The position numbers were made by a program, and so were the translations under genes. From contig PXRO01000026.1 of the NCBI GenBank assembly GCA_003021685.1, positions 1 to 39,677 on the forward strand: a DNA stretch of 39,677 nucleotides, read 5' to 3'. Below, one piece after another: positions 1-8,791 of the stretch (the first letter of the stretch is position 1; each line of letters begins with the position of its first letter). This DNA is from Halobacteriales archaeon QS_4_62_28. GTDB lineage: Archaea > Halobacteriota > Halobacteria > Halobacteriales > Haloarculaceae. The notes beneath the pieces were generated by a model, which saw only the letters and a list, made by a program, of their open reading frames with translations, made no database searches and was not told the DNA's origin.

Positions 1-1275
1 GCGACCGTCGGGTTCAACTTCTCCTTTCTGATCTGGTTCTCCTTCGCGCCCTTCACGGGGCCGATGGCCGACGAGTTCGGTCTCTCGCTGGCCGAAATCG
101 GGATCCTGGCGAGTTCCGCGATCTGGCTCGCTCCGTTCGGACGGATGCTGACGGGGTGGCTCTCTGATAAGTTCGGTGCGCCGGTAGTGTTTGCGATTGT
201 CCTCGCCTACGTCGGCGTGTTCTCGATCATCAGTGCCTTCACACGGGATTACTCCGTCTTCTTCGTCACGCGTCTGATCGTGGCAACGGCGGGGATCACC
301 TTCGTCATCGGCATCCAGCACGTCGCCGAGTGGTTCCCCGAGGAACAACTCGGGACGGCGGAGGGGATCTACGCCGGGATCGGCAACGCTGGCGCTGCGG
401 GTGGGGCATTGCTTCTCCCGCGTGCGTTCCCGGCTAGCTGGAGCGGGCCGCTCTTCGAGACGAACTGGCGAGCGGCCTTCTTTTATACGGGCATCGTCTC
501 TATCGGACTCGCAGTTACATACTACCTGCTCGGTGAGGCAGCCAAGTCCGAGGAGAAACGTCAGGCGACAGCGGACAACGCTTCGCTGAAAGACTGGTTC
601 CACACGGCAACGCGCTACGGGACGGTCGTCCTCGCGCTCGCGTACGTGATGACCTTCGGTCTGGAACTGTCGATGAACGGCTGGCTCGCGACCTACTACC
701 GCGAGGCCTTCGAAACGAACAACCTCGTCCTCGCGAGCACGTTCGCGGCGACGTTCTCGGTTGCTGCCGGATTGCTCCGACCGATTGGTGGCTACGTCAG
801 TGACCTGCTCGCACGCAAAGAACGGAACATCCTTCCGTTCTTCACGGGTCGTTACCGCGAGCAGTGGACGTTCGTCACGTTGTGTTTCGTCGTCGTCTCG
901 ATGTTCGGGATGACGCTTGCCGGCCTCTCGGGCGTCGTGCTCACTGCCGTCGGTGCTGGCTTCGTCGTCGGGATGGCCTGTGCCTTCGCCGAGGGATCGA
1001 TCTTCGCGCAGGTGCCCGCGATGTTCCCCAACAGTTCCGGTGCAGTCGCAGGGGTCGTCGGCGGCATCGGAACGGTCGGCGGCATCGTCTACCCACTGAT
1101 CTACTCCGCGCCGTGGCTGGCGAACCTCCACGTCGGCTACTCGGTCGTAGCTGTGTCGATGATCCCTATCGTCTTACTCGCCGGATGGGTGTTCCAGCCC
1201 GAGATCGCGAAGGTCGCAAACGTTAGTGGCTTCGTCGGTTCCAGTAGCGAAGTGTCAGCGAGCGGGGACGACTGA
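1..1275 (+). CDS. narK: NarK-type nitrate/nitrite transporter (MFS), 5' end outside window
   Basis: This is a major facilitator transporter of the nitrate/nitrite porter (NNP) family, expected to bring nitrate into the cell for assimilation. The reading frame is open from base 1, so the true start lies upstream; the first in-window Met (base 64) follows residues that look like transmembrane helix 1. An MFS loop motif ([13 protein letters not shown]) follows, then the glycine-rich nitrate signature [13 protein letters not shown] near base 380 and a second glycine-rich helix ([11 protein letters not shown]) near base 1050. About ten hydrophobic helices are visible and the C-terminus is hydrophilic. 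It precedes nirA on the same strand, separated by about 280 bases with a promoter of its own, so it fits nitrate uptake followed by nitrite reduction. Nitrate rather than nitrite as substrate is inferred. Confidence 0.86.
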   Translation, partial: ATVGFNFSFLIWFSFAPFTGPMADEFGLSLAEIGILASSAIWLAPFGRMLTGWLSDKFGAPVVFAIVLAYVGVFSIISAFTRDYSVFFVTRLIVATAGITFVIGIQHVAEWFPEEQLGTAEGIYAGIGNAGAAGGALLLPRAFPASWSGPLFETNWRAAFFYTGIVSIGLAVTYYLLGEAAKSEEKRQATADNASLKDWFHTATRYGTVVLALAYVMTFGLELSMNGWLATYYREAFETNNLVLASTFAATFSVAAGLLRPIGGYVSDLLARKERNILPFFTGRYREQWTFVTLCFVVVSMFGMTLAGLSGVVLTAVGAGFVVGMACAFAEGSIFAQVPAMFPNSSGAVAGVVGGIGTVGGIVYPLIYSAPWLANLHVGYSVVAVSMIPIVLLAGWVFQPEIAKVANVSGFVGSSSEVSASGDD

Positions 1276-1411
1276 TGGTTGCGGCGCTCCCGGGGTGACC
1301 TCGCGCGCAGACGACAGCGTCGTGGTCAGCGATCCGGGTGCGTAACAGAGATGAACAATCGTTCAGAATAGGGGCGTTTCGGCGTCGAATATGCCCTTAA
1401 GGACCTTGTAG

Positions 1412-1425
1412 TTCGGACGTTCGTC
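1412..1425. promoter_or_regulatory. Shared word TTCGGACGTTCGTC upstream of nirA
   Basis: A 14-base word with the palindromic core GACG-TT-CGTC lies about 130 bases before nirA. The identical 14 bases occur at 6141-6154 in the amt upstream region. I infer a binding site for a nitrogen-responsive regulator. The 11-base sub-word GGACGTTCGTC also occurs inside narK near base 866, so part of the match is cheap in this genome. Confidence 0.4.
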
Positions 1426-1429
1426 TACT

Positions 1430-1474
1430 GAATCAGTTCAAATGAATGATTCTTCAACGATTAGCACTATATAT
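1430..1474 (+). promoter_or_regulatory. nirA promoter: inverted repeat and TATA-like box
   Basis: An inverted repeat, GAATCA (1430-1435) and TGATTC (1447-1452), sits about 14 bases before an AT-rich TATA-like stretch (1466-1474, CTATATATG). That TATA-like box implies a transcript with a leader of about 50-60 bases ahead of nirA at 1554. The arrangement suits an activator site placed just upstream of the TATA box. It is visible by eye only and untested. Confidence 0.45.
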
Positions 1475-1553
1475 GTCGAGGTGGATGCTATCAACGTAGA
1501 ATAGCAGACGCTCGTGAGGATATCTACGAGATTTCGAAACATACTACAGACAT

Positions 1554-3320
1554 ATGCCACATAAGAAAGAGGATTGGAAAGCGGAGATGTACGGTGACGC
1601 GGTCCGGGAAAAGATCGAGGAGTTCGCCGAGCGTGGCTGGGAGTCTATCCCCGAAGAAGAGCGCGACGAGTGGTTCTCCCGATTCAAGTTCTGGGGGGTC
1701 TTCCACCAGCGCTCGGGCCAGGAGTCGTATTTCATGATGCGCCTGACCAACTGCGGTGGCGTCCTCGACCCGGGGCAACTCCGGGCCATCGGTGAGGTCG
1801 CACGCGAGTACGCCACCGGTCCGGTCGAGAACCCCGAGTTCGGCAACGGCTACATTGACTTCACGACCCGCCAGTCGATCCAACTCCACTGGCTGAAACT
1901 CGAAGACATCCCCGCCATCTGGGAGAAACTGGAGGCCGTCGGCGTCTCGTCGCGGTCTGCGGGTGGGGATACGATGCGCAACATCTCGGGGTGTCCCGTC
2001 GCCGGCAAAGCCAAAGAGTACGTCGAGAGTCGCGAACTGCTCGACGAGATTCAGGCCGAGATCCGCGGCGACGACGACCTCTGTAACATGCCCCGGAAGT
2101 TCAACATCTCCGTGTCGGGGTGTCGCCAGGGGTGTGCCCAGGACTCGATCAACGACGTGGGGCTGGAACCGGCCCACACGATCATCGACGGCGAGGAGGT
2201 GAAAGGCTTCAACGTCCGCGTCGGCGGCGGCCTCGGGGGACGAGAGCCACGCCGTGCCCGCTCGCTGGACCTGTTCGTCCGGCCCGAACACGCCAAGGAG
2301 ACGGTCCGGGCCTTCGTCGAACTGTACCACGAGGAAGGCAACCGGGAGAACCGCTCGAAGAACCGCGCTCGCTTCTTCGTCGACGAGTGGGGCACCGACG
2401 AGATCCGCGAGGCGCTGGACGGACGCCTCGACTTCGACCTGACGCGGGCCGGAACGAATTTCCGCGGCGAGTACACCTACAACGCCGGCAAGCCCGCCGA
2501 ACGTGGCGCACACGACCACGTCGGTGTCTACGACCAGGCAGACGGGCACAAATACGTCGGCCTCAGCGTCCCCGTTGGCCGCATGCCGGCCGCTGACACC
2601 ATCGAGCTCGCAGCCCTCGCTTCGGAGTATGGCTCGGGAGAGATCCGTCTCAGCCGCCGCCAGAACCCACTCATCATGGACGTGCCCGAGGCGGCCGTCG
2701 ACGAACTGCTCGGCGAGTCATTACTGAACAAGTACAGCCCCGAACCCAACCCGTTCGTCCAGGGCGCGATGGCCTGTACCGGCACGGAGTTCTGCTCGCT
2801 GGCGCTGACCGAGACGAAAGCCCGGATGGCCGTCCTCTTGCGCTGGCTGGGCGACACCGTCGAACTCCCTGACGACGTGGGCCGCATCAAGATGCACTTC
2901 TCTGGCTGTACGGCCGACTGCGGCCAGGCCATGACCGCCGACATCGGTCTGCAGGGGATGCGCGCCCGCAAGGACGGCGAAATGGTCGAAGCCGTGGACG
3001 TGGGCGTCGGCGGCGGTATCGGTGAGGACCCCTCCTTCATCGAGTGGGTCCGTCAGCGCGTCCCCGCCGACGAACTCCCAGGCATGCTGAAGAACCTCGT
3101 CGAGGGCTACGCCGCGCTCCGCGAGGAGGGCCAGACCTTCCGCGAGTGGGTCGACGCCACCGGCCACGAGACGATTGTCGAACTCGCCGAACCCGGCGAA
3201 GTCGAGGGCTACGAGGATCCCTGTCTGTACGACGCCAAAGGCTCGTGGTACCCCTTCGACGACGGCGAGAGTCCCGCACCGACGGCACCCGACGGGACGC
3301 CGCTGTCGGCCGACGACTAG
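1554..3320 (+). CDS. nirA: Ferredoxin-dependent assimilatory nitrite reductase (siroheme, 4Fe-4S)
   Basis: A 588-residue protein of the nitrite/sulfite reductase family, which reduces nitrite to ammonium with six electrons, here presumably from ferredoxin. It has the expected two pseudo-symmetric halves. The siroheme/4Fe-4S ligands are present as Cys408-X5-Cys414 (CTGTEFC) and Cys452-X3-Cys456 (GCTADC). The N-terminal half carries the partner motifs SGCPVAGK and VSGCRQGC, and both halves have a glycine-rich VGGG(L/I)G segment. It follows narK and precedes the amt-glnK operon, so nitrite rather than sulfite is the likely substrate. The ATG start follows an AT-rich promoter region. Sulfite reductase is the main alternative, made less likely by the neighbours. 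Confidence 0.9.
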   Translation: MPHKKEDWKAEMYGDAVREKIEEFAERGWESIPEEERDEWFSRFKFWGVFHQRSGQESYFMMRLTNCGGVLDPGQLRAIGEVAREYATGPVENPEFGNGYIDFTTRQSIQLHWLKLEDIPAIWEKLEAVGVSSRSAGGDTMRNISGCPVAGKAKEYVESRELLDEIQAEIRGDDDLCNMPRKFNISVSGCRQGCAQDSINDVGLEPAHTIIDGEEVKGFNVRVGGGLGGREPRRARSLDLFVRPEHAKETVRAFVELYHEEGNRENRSKNRARFFVDEWGTDEIREALDGRLDFDLTRAGTNFRGEYTYNAGKPAERGAHDHVGVYDQADGHKYVGLSVPVGRMPAADTIELAALASEYGSGEIRLSRRQNPLIMDVPEAAVDELLGESLLNKYSPEPNPFVQGAMACTGTEFCSLALTETKARMAVLLRWLGDTVELPDDVGRIKMHFSGCTADCGQAMTADIGLQGMRARKDGEMVEAVDVGVGGGIGEDPSFIEWVRQRVPADELPGMLKNLVEGYAALREEGQTFREWVDATGHETIVELAEPGEVEGYEDPCLYDAKGSWYPFDDGESPAPTAPDGTPLSADD

Positions 3321-3400
3321 TGCCGTTACCAGTTTGAACGGACGGGTGCGACCGGGTGACCTCGCCCAGTTCCGGTCGTCAGTCGACGACCGAAACCGTC

Positions 3401-3616
3401 CTACAGGAAGAAAGTGACAATCGCCAGCACCAGGAAGATGATGACGAGCCACTTGGCGATGTCCATGCTGAGCCCGGCGACACCGCGCGCGCCGAGGATT
3501 GCCGCGACGATTGCCAGCACCAGAAACAGGATCGCCAGTTCGATCAATCCACCGCCGAACTGAAGCGGTAATCGAGCGAGCAATGCTGCCGATGTTTCGA
3601 CCTGTGCCGGGAGCAT
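3401..3616 (-). CDS. DUF1328-family small membrane protein
   Basis: A 71-residue protein with two transmembrane helices (about residues 24-44 and 52-71) separated by the short turn [14 protein letters not shown]. This pattern is typical of the DUF1328 (YtjA-like) family, which is widespread and of unknown function. It is convergent with nirA, and an AT-rich stretch at about 3633-3660 could be its promoter. No role in nitrogen metabolism is implied by the sequence itself. Confidence 0.85.
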   Translation of the reverse strand: MLPAQVETSAALLARLPLQFGGGLIELAILFLVLAIVAAILGARGVAGLSMDIAKWLVIIFLVLAIVTFFL

Positions 3617-3774
3617 ATGTCAGACGACGAAAGCACAGTAAATAGTTATTTTGACAATATCAGATAATGGCCGACTAATATGGAGCAATATCACATAGGA
3701 GCTGACTAACGAGGGGAACGACAGGGGGTCGCGACGACCGAAGTGTCGGGCAACTTGCCTGTGCTGGCGTCCGA

Positions 3775-4239
3775 TCAGTGTTGGTCTTCGAAATCGAGCT
3801 GGAACTGGCCGTATTCCTCGACGGCATTGAGCACGACCGAGGTCTCGACAGCGTTGATATCGTCGTCCGTCAGCAACTGTTTGATCCGCTCGTTCATATC
3901 GGCGGTGTCCCGGAACTTCCCGATTGCTACGACATCGTGGCTTCCGGTGACTTCGTAGACGCCGATCATCCGCTCGTGGTCGCCGAGACGGTCAGCGACC
4001 TCCGGAAGTCCGTCGCCGTCGACTGTTAGCTGGAAGACGGCTGTGACATCGTATCCGAGCGAGTCGTAGTTGACCCGGGGTTCGTACCCCGAGATGACGC
4101 CCTTCGTTTCGAGTTGGTCGACCCGCTGTGCGACCGTCGGCTCGGCGACACCGATCGACGCCGAGATTTCGCGGGGGCTGGCACGGCCATCCCGGAGCAG
4201 GGCGTTGAGGATCTGGCGCTCGGTGTCATCGACGTTCAT
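3775..4239 (-). CDS. Lrp/AsnC-family transcriptional regulator
   Basis: A 154-residue protein with an N-terminal helix-turn-helix (about residues 5-55, including LNALLRDGRASPREISASIGVAEPTV) and a C-terminal ligand-binding RAM/ACT-like domain (about 65-145, with the typical turn VTGSHDVV). Such proteins bind DNA as dimers or octamers and respond to amino acids or related effectors. It starts 8 bases after the glnK stop codon, so it appears to be the third gene of an amt-glnK-lrp operon. That placement suggests a role in nitrogen control, possibly of this operon and nirA; this is inference. The effector cannot be read from the sequence. Confidence 0.9.
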   Translation of the reverse strand: MNVDDTERQILNALLRDGRASPREISASIGVAEPTVAQRVDQLETKGVISGYEPRVNYDSLGYDVTAVFQLTVDGDGLPEVADRLGDHERMIGVYEVTGSHDVVAIGKFRDTADMNERIKQLLTDDDINAVETSVVLNAVEEYGQFQLDFEDQH

Positions 4240-4247
4240 GACCGGAA

Positions 4248-4613
4248 TCAGACCGCGTCCGGCCCTCGTTCACCGGTTCGGACCTGGACGGCGTCTTCGA
4301 CGTCGAGGACGAAGATCTTGCCGTCCCCGGGCTCGCCGGTGTGAGCACCCTCTTTGATCGCTCCGACCACGTCTTCGACCGGGATATCGGCGACGACACA
4401 CTCGATTTTGACCTTCTGGTGGAGGTCGACGACGTACTCCTCACCGCGCCACTGGCCCTTCTTCGCAGGCTGGGAGCCACGACCGGAGACGTTCGACACC
4501 GTCAGTGACGGCGCGCCGACTTCCGCCAGGGATTGTTTGACATCACCGAGTTTATCGGGTCGCACCATTGCAACGATCATCTTGATCTCTCGCTCTTCGT
4601 TTTCAGTCATCAT
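4248..4613 (-). CDS. glnK: PII nitrogen signal protein GlnK
   Basis: A 121-residue PII protein. PII trimers sense ATP/ADP and 2-oxoglutarate and plug the Amt ammonium channel when nitrogen is plentiful. Visible motifs are the N-terminal strand [11 protein letters not shown] (12-22), the T-loop with Tyr60 ([12 protein letters not shown]), equivalent to the modified Tyr51 of enterobacterial PII, and the ATP-binding B-loop [10 protein letters not shown] (92-101). There is a short acidic N-terminal extension, as in other haloarchaeal GlnK proteins. The start is ATG at 4613, or the adjacent second ATG at 4610. It overlaps the end of amt by 11 (or 8) bases, so translation is probably coupled. Confidence 0.95.
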   Translation of the reverse strand: MMTENEEREIKMIVAMVRPDKLGDVKQSLAEVGAPSLTVSNVSGRGSQPAKKGQWRGEEYVVDLHQKVKIECVVADIPVEDVVGAIKEGAHTGEPGDGKIFVLDVEDAVQVRTGERGPDAV

Positions 4614-5901
4614 CAGTCACCTCGCTGTAGTCGACGGCACCGCCGTCGGCGACGACACCCTCGCCGCCACCGAATTCGGGATACGTTTCGACACCGTGCT
4701 CGGACACGTCAAGACCTTCCTGTTCGTGCTGTGGCGTGACGCGCGCTTCGCCGATCAGTGTGAGCGCGTACCAGATGATCGCCGTCGCGGTGATCGTCCA
4801 GCCGCCGATCATGAAGACGCCGACAACCTGTGCAATGAAGGCGTTCACGACCGAATCGACGACGCCAGGTGCGGCGACGAACGGGTACAGCAGCGTCCCG
4901 AGGATGCCAGCAGTGCCGTGGACGGGGAAGACTGCGCAGACATCGTCGATCTGGAGGCGCTTCTCGATAAATCCGAAGACGATCGGGAGCTGTGCGCCGG
5001 CAAGCAGGCCAACGACGAACGCGCCGCCCCACGAAGTCGTGTGGGGAATCGCCGTGATGCCGACGAGGCCGGCCAGCAGACCGTTGGCGACGTACAGCGT
5101 GTCGACCTTGCCGGTCCTGTACAGGGCGACCGCAGCCGCACCGATCGCACCCATCGCCATCGAGATGGTCGTCGTCATGGCGACGCGGCCGAGCTGCTCA
5201 GCAAGGAAGCCGCCGTCGCCCATGATCGCTGACGTGCCGACGTTGAAGCCGTACCAGCCGAAGGCGAGGATCAACGTCCCCAGCACGGCGAAGGTCATCG
5301 AGTGGCCGGGAATGACGTTCGCGGAGCCGTCGTCGTTGTACCGGCCCATGCGTGGCCCAAGGATCGCCGCGGCCGTGAGGCCGGCGACGCCACCCATACC
5401 GTGGACGATCATCCCACCAGCGAAGTCAGTAAAGGGGGTCCCGGTGATGAGTTCGACCAACCCGGTTTCGGCCGCACTCCACGTAAAGCCGATTACCACC
5501 GGGTAGATCACTGCGGCCAGCAGGAACGTATAGGCGACGTACGCGCGCAGCTTCGCGCGGCCGGCAACCGCTCCGGAAACGATGGTGGCAGCCGTCATCG
5601 CGAAAACAGCGCCGTAGAGCCAGTCGATCCAGCCTGCGCCGGTCGCGCCGGTCGCAGCAGCCCAGCCGCCACCGCCGGCGAGAGAGGCGATTCCGGAACC
5701 AATCGCGAAGAACACCGTGACCCCCACACTCCAGGTCAGGAGGTTCTTCGTCAGCTGGTTCGCGACGTTCTTCGAGCGCACCTGCCCCGCTTCGAGCATC
5801 GCGAAGCCGGCGTGCATGAAGAAAATCAGGAACGATACCACCAGTATCCACGTATAATTTAGCGCGTCTGCACTGACTTGAAGCGGTTCGAATATCATCA
5901 T
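4603..5901 (-). CDS. amt: Ammonium transporter Amt
   Basis: A 432-residue Amt/Mep/Rh-family channel with about eleven transmembrane helices. The key ammonium-path residues are visible: Asp159 and the twin histidines His167 ([10 protein letters not shown]) and His328 ([14 protein letters not shown]). The conserved N-terminal segment [19 protein letters not shown] is intact. The C-terminal tail is acidic. Translation probably starts at ATG 5901, with a TATA-like box 24-33 bases upstream, suggesting a leaderless transcript. glnK overlaps its 3' end, the usual arrangement that lets GlnK regulate the channel. It is expected to take up ammonium at low external levels. Confidence 0.96.
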   Translation of the reverse strand: MMIFEPLQVSADALNYTWILVVSFLIFFMHAGFAMLEAGQVRSKNVANQLTKNLLTWSVGVTVFFAIGSGIASLAGGGGWAAATGATGAGWIDWLYGAVFAMTAATIVSGAVAGRAKLRAYVAYTFLLAAVIYPVVIGFTWSAAETGLVELITGTPFTDFAGGMIVHGMGGVAGLTAAAILGPRMGRYNDDGSANVIPGHSMTFAVLGTLILAFGWYGFNVGTSAIMGDGGFLAEQLGRVAMTTTISMAMGAIGAAAVALYRTGKVDTLYVANGLLAGLVGITAIPHTTSWGGAFVVGLLAGAQLPIVFGFIEKRLQIDDVCAVFPVHGTAGILGTLLYPFVAAPGVVDSVVNAFIAQVVGVFMIGGWTITATAIIWYALTLIGEARVTPQHEQEGLDVSEHGVETYPEFGGGEGVVADGGAVDYSEVTDDD

Positions 5902-5924
5902 TGTGCTCAGTTGAATTGGGTTTC

Positions 5925-5934
5925 GGTTTTATCG
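5925..5934 (-). promoter_or_regulatory. TATA-like box of the amt-glnK-lrp operon
   Basis: On the minus strand the sequence CGATAAAACC lies 24-33 bases before the amt ATG, the expected place for a haloarchaeal TATA box on a leaderless mRNA. Confidence 0.5.
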
Positions 5935-6279
5935 TGTGTGTATGTCCAACTTTATCGTCTATCTCACCGGCTTCGTCAACTCGTTCACGAGAGAGGCTCT
6001 GCACGGAACACTACATAAGAGTTTGCTTTATGATCCGTAGGTTTCAGTGTGTTTTGTCGGGCGATTGTCCAGATTGTGGAAGGATATTATCGATATAAGG
6101 TTGTATTCCGTCCAGAAAATTGGCGTTCGGCAGCGTAAATTTCGGACGTTCGTCAACCGGGAAAACGGCGTTTCGGGCCAAACGGGCCAGTTTCGCTCGC
6201 GCGCACCCCTGTTTTTCGGGGGTTCGACCGAGTCCTATCGGACGGTTTTAGACAGTCTGGGGCAAGAAGGTGACAGATC
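5935..6279. other. Non-coding region between amt and hemB
   Basis: I see no convincing gene here. The amt-proximal half is AT-rich and includes a second TATA-like stretch (CTTATGTAG on the minus strand, about 6010-6020). The hemB-proximal half holds the 14-base word shared with the nirA upstream region (6141-6154) and a local repeat CGGGCCA...CGGGCCA near 6175-6190. Confidence 0.6.
6141..6154. promoter_or_regulatory. Shared word TTCGGACGTTCGTC upstream of amt
   Basis: Identical to 1412-1425 upstream of nirA, but in the opposite orientation relative to its gene, which is acceptable for a palindromic core. It lies about 240 bases before the amt start. Its only intergenic occurrences that I found are before these two nitrogen genes. 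Confidence 0.4.
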
Positions 6280-7260
6280 CTACAATCGTCGCGCGATGTC
6301 TTCGGCGAAGTAGGTGAGGATCAGGTCGGCACCGGCGCGCTTGATCGAGAGCAGCGACTCGCGGGCGACCGATTCGAGGTCGAGCCATCCCTTCTCGGCG
6401 GCAGCGTGCAGCATGGCGTACTCGCCGCTGACGTTGTAGGCGGCGACGGGATGGTCGTAAGACGCCCGGATCGACCGAACGATATCCAGGTAGGGCAGGG
6501 CGGGCTTGACCATCAGTACGTCCGCGCCCTGCTGGACGTCCAGTTCCACCTCGCACATTGCTTCGCGGGCGTTTGCCGGGTCCATCTGGTAGTGCCGGCG
6601 GTCGCCAAAGGCGGGCGCGCCATCGGCGGCGTCCCTGAACGGGCCATAGAAGGCCGACTCGTACTTGGCTGCGTAGCTCATGATGGGCACGTCCGAGAAC
6701 CCCTCGTCGTCGAGGGCCTCGCGGATGGCCCCGACCATCCCGTCGGTCATGCTCGACGGCGCGACCATGTCAGCGCCCGCGCGTGTCTGCGAGACAGCGA
6801 TCCGCTGGAGCAGTTCGAGCGTCGGATCGTTCTCGACGGTGAGGGTCGGATCGTCGGCGGCGTCGTCCTCGATGATCCCACAGTGGCCGTGGTCGGTGTA
6901 CTCACACAGACACACGTCGGTAATGACGTAAGCGTCCGTCTCCGCAGTGATCCGACGAGTGGCCCGCTGGACGACGCCGTCCTCGGCCCAGGCGCGGGAC
7001 CCCTTCGCGTCCTTGGACTCGGGGACGCCAAAGACGATGATCGCTTCGACGCCCGTCTCGCGGATCTCCTCGACGCGGGCGACGGCATCGTCGACGGGGA
7101 CGCGCTCGTGGCCTGGCATCGTCCTGATGGGAACGCGCTCGTCGGTCGTCGCATCCACGAAAATCGGCGCGATCAGGTCCGACGCGTCGAGTTCGGTCTC
7201 GCTGACGAGGTCCCGAACGCCGTCTGTCCGGAGTCGACGCGGGCGGCGTGTTGGTTCCAT
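6280..7260 (-). CDS. hemB: Delta-aminolevulinic acid dehydratase (porphobilinogen synthase)
   Basis: A 326-residue HemB, which condenses two 5-aminolevulinate molecules to porphobilinogen in heme, siroheme and cobalamin synthesis. Visible are the zinc-binding cysteines Cys117, Cys119 and Cys127 ([14 protein letters not shown]), the two active-site lysines Lys199 ([12 protein letters not shown]) and Lys252 ([11 protein letters not shown], the Schiff-base lysine), and [14 protein letters not shown] chose the ATG at 7260, because the protein from there begins with the family's usual [12 protein letters not shown] segment; an in-frame start at 7332 would add 24 atypical residues. The product feeds siroheme for NirA, although heme demand alone explains the gene. 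Confidence 0.95.
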   Translation of the reverse strand: MEPTRRPRRLRTDGVRDLVSETELDASDLIAPIFVDATTDERVPIRTMPGHERVPVDDAVARVEEIRETGVEAIIVFGVPESKDAKGSRAWAEDGVVQRATRRITAETDAYVITDVCLCEYTDHGHCGIIEDDAADDPTLTVENDPTLELLQRIAVSQTRAGADMVAPSSMTDGMVGAIREALDDEGFSDVPIMSYAAKYESAFYGPFRDAADGAPAFGDRRHYQMDPANAREAMCEVELDVQQGADVLMVKPALPYLDIVRSIRASYDHPVAAYNVSGEYAMLHAAAEKGWLDLESVARESLLSIKRAGADLILTYFAEDIARRL

Positions 7261-7379
7261 ACCAGCGTGTCGGTGGCTCAGCGCAATCAAATCACCGCTT
7301 GCACGGACGATCTCGGCGCGAAGGGGATTCACAGGAGTAACAGAAAGCCTTTGATCGTACCAGACGTTCCCACGAGCGA

Positions 7380-8027
7380 ATGGCCTCCCTGGAGACCTCT
7401 ACACGCTCACGCTTCCGGACCTGGGCCGAAGATTACGGCCTGCTCGTCGTTGCACTCTCCTTCGTCGTCCTCGCCGTCGCCGGCGTCGCCCTGTTCGTTG
7501 TCGGCGACGAACAGCTCGCTCGCGATCTCATCCAGCGGTACGGTGTCGCCGCGCTGCTGGTGATTTTCGTCCTCGAAGGCGCAATGCTGCTGTACTTCGC
7601 ACCCAGCGAGATCCTCGTCCCCGCCGCGATCAGTATCCTCGCGACCACCGACGGCGGCTACGACTGGGGCGCAATCGTCGCCATCTTCGCCGTCGCCGTC
7701 GTCGGTGCAACGGCTGGCCAGACGACTCTCTTTCTGTTGGCCAAGCGGGGCGGCCGAGAGTGGTTGCTCCAGAAGCCGTGGTTCCGGGTCAGCGAAGACA
7801 AACTCGACCGCTTCGACGGCTGGTTCGACCGCTGGGGCCGGCCCGCCGTCCCCGTCAGCAACGCATTGCTCTTTACGCGGGGCATGCTGACCGTCCCTGC
7901 CGGCGTCGCCGAGATGGACACCCGCGAGTTCGCCCTCCTGTCGGCCGCTGGGACGCTCGTCTTCGAGGCCTGGCTGGCGCTGACGACCCTCTACGTAATC
8001 GAACTGGGACTGTTCGATCTGCTGTGA
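7380..8027 (+). CDS. DedA/VTT-domain membrane protein
   Basis: A 215-residue integral membrane protein of the DedA (SNARE-associated, VTT) family, thought to act in lipid scrambling or membrane homeostasis. An N-terminal helix (about 18-40) is followed by the re-entrant motif [12 protein letters not shown] (about 80-91). Next come a second hydrophobic segment with [17 protein letters not shown] and the family arginine/proline motif [16 protein letters not shown] (about 165-180). It is divergent from hemB, with about 120 bases between. No partner is visible, and the specific lipid or ion role is unknown. Confidence 0.85.
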   Translation: MASLETSTRSRFRTWAEDYGLLVVALSFVVLAVAGVALFVVGDEQLARDLIQRYGVAALLVIFVLEGAMLLYFAPSEILVPAAISILATTDGGYDWGAIVAIFAVAVVGATAGQTTLFLLAKRGGREWLLQKPWFRVSEDKLDRFDGWFDRWGRPAVPVSNALLFTRGMLTVPAGVAEMDTREFALLSAAGTLVFEAWLALTTLYVIELGLFDLL

Positions 8028-8037
8028 CGGTACCAAC

Positions 8038-8060
8038 ATTTACACCGTAGAACGTTCTAC
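8038..8060 (+). promoter_or_regulatory. vapBC promoter with perfect 14-base palindrome operator
   Basis: A TATA-like ATTTACA (8038-8044) is followed directly by the perfect palindrome GTAGAACGTTCTAC (8047-8060), ending 8 bases before the antitoxin ATG. A repressor bound there would cover the transcription start. The antitoxin has a ribbon-helix-helix-like N-terminus, so autoregulation is the natural reading. Confidence 0.65.
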
Positions 8061-8068
8061 TCCTTCGT

Positions 8069-8362
8069 ATGGCGACATCGGTGAAGATCGACGAGACGAC
8101 GAAGGATCGTCTCGAACAACTGCAAGCGGCGATCAAGCTGGAAACCGGCCGAAAGGTAACCCAGCAGAAGCTACTCGACCGAATCATCGAGCGGGAGTTC
8201 ACATCGAAAGACGACCTGATCGACTCGTTTCGGGATAATTTCGAGGGACTGTCTGAAGCGAATGTCGAGCAGTGGCTCTCCGGGAGTGCTCGATCCGAGA
8301 ACCCTGTCGAAGAGGCCGATATCGACCGCGTCCTCTACGATAGGGAGGCGGCGAACGAGTGA
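8069..8362 (+). CDS. vapB: VapB-like antitoxin
   Basis: A 97-residue protein. Its first 40 residues (TSVKIDETTKDRLEQLQ then a second helix GRKVTQQKLLDRII) look like a ribbon-helix-helix DNA-binding domain. The acidic C-terminal half (about 55-97) would be the toxin-neutralising tail. The stop codon overlaps the start of the downstream PIN-domain toxin by four bases (GTGA), the classic coupled arrangement. A perfect palindrome lies just before its start. The family assignment rests on context and fold pattern; I do not recognise a close homologue. Confidence 0.78.
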   Translation: MATSVKIDETTKDRLEQLQAAIKLETGRKVTQQKLLDRIIEREFTSKDDLIDSFRDNFEGLSEANVEQWLSGSARSENPVEEADIDRVLYDREAANE

Positions 8363-8790
8363 GTGTTTTCGTCGACACTGGTGTCTTCTACGCACAACAC
8401 GACGAGAGTTCGAACCGCCACGATACGGCACAACAGGCGCTGGAGGCGACCGCGACTGGTCAGTTTGGCCAACCCCTGACAAGCGATTACATCGTCGACG
8501 AAACGGTGACGCTAACGCTGTCACGATTTAACGATCCTGAAACAGCGCTACCGGTCGGCCAGCGGATCGTCGGAACCGAAGACTGCCCCAGTCCGGTCGA
8601 GTTGCTGTTCGTCGGCCCGGATCGATTCCATCAGGCCATTGACCTCGTCGCGCAATACAGCGACCAGCGCCTCAGTTTCACTGATGCAACGACAGTCACA
8701 CTCGTCGACGAGCACGATATCGACTACGTTCTATCGTTCGATAGCGATTTCGACGGGATCGTGGATCGGCTCGATCCCGCCGAATTGTAG
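8359..8790 (+). CDS. vapC: VapC-like PIN-domain ribonuclease toxin
   Basis: A 143-residue PIN-domain protein, expected to cut RNA (in characterised VapCs often tRNA or rRNA). The acidic metal-binding residues are visible: Asp6 (VFVDTGVFYA), Glu48 (YIVDETVT), Asp109 (RLSFTDATT) and Asp128 (SFDSDFDG). Translation starts with GTG at 8359, overlapping the antitoxin stop. All catalytic acids are present, so it looks active. It stops one base before the convergent remnant at 8792. Confidence 0.85.
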   Translation: MSVFVDTGVFYAQHDESSNRHDTAQQALEATATGQFGQPLTSDYIVDETVTLTLSRFNDPETALPVGQRIVGTEDCPSPVELLFVGPDRFHQAIDLVAQYSDQRLSFTDATTVTLVDEHDIDYVLSFDSDFDGIVDRLDPAEL

Positions 8791-8791
8791 A

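Noticed and set aside
861-880. Third copy of the nitrogen-site word in narK
   Set aside because: Only the inner 11 bases match, and they lie in coding sequence where common haloarchaeal codons can produce them.
1524-2549. 341-codon frame antisense to nirA
   Set aside because: Mirror frame of nirA; all siroheme and Fe-S motifs are on the plus strand.
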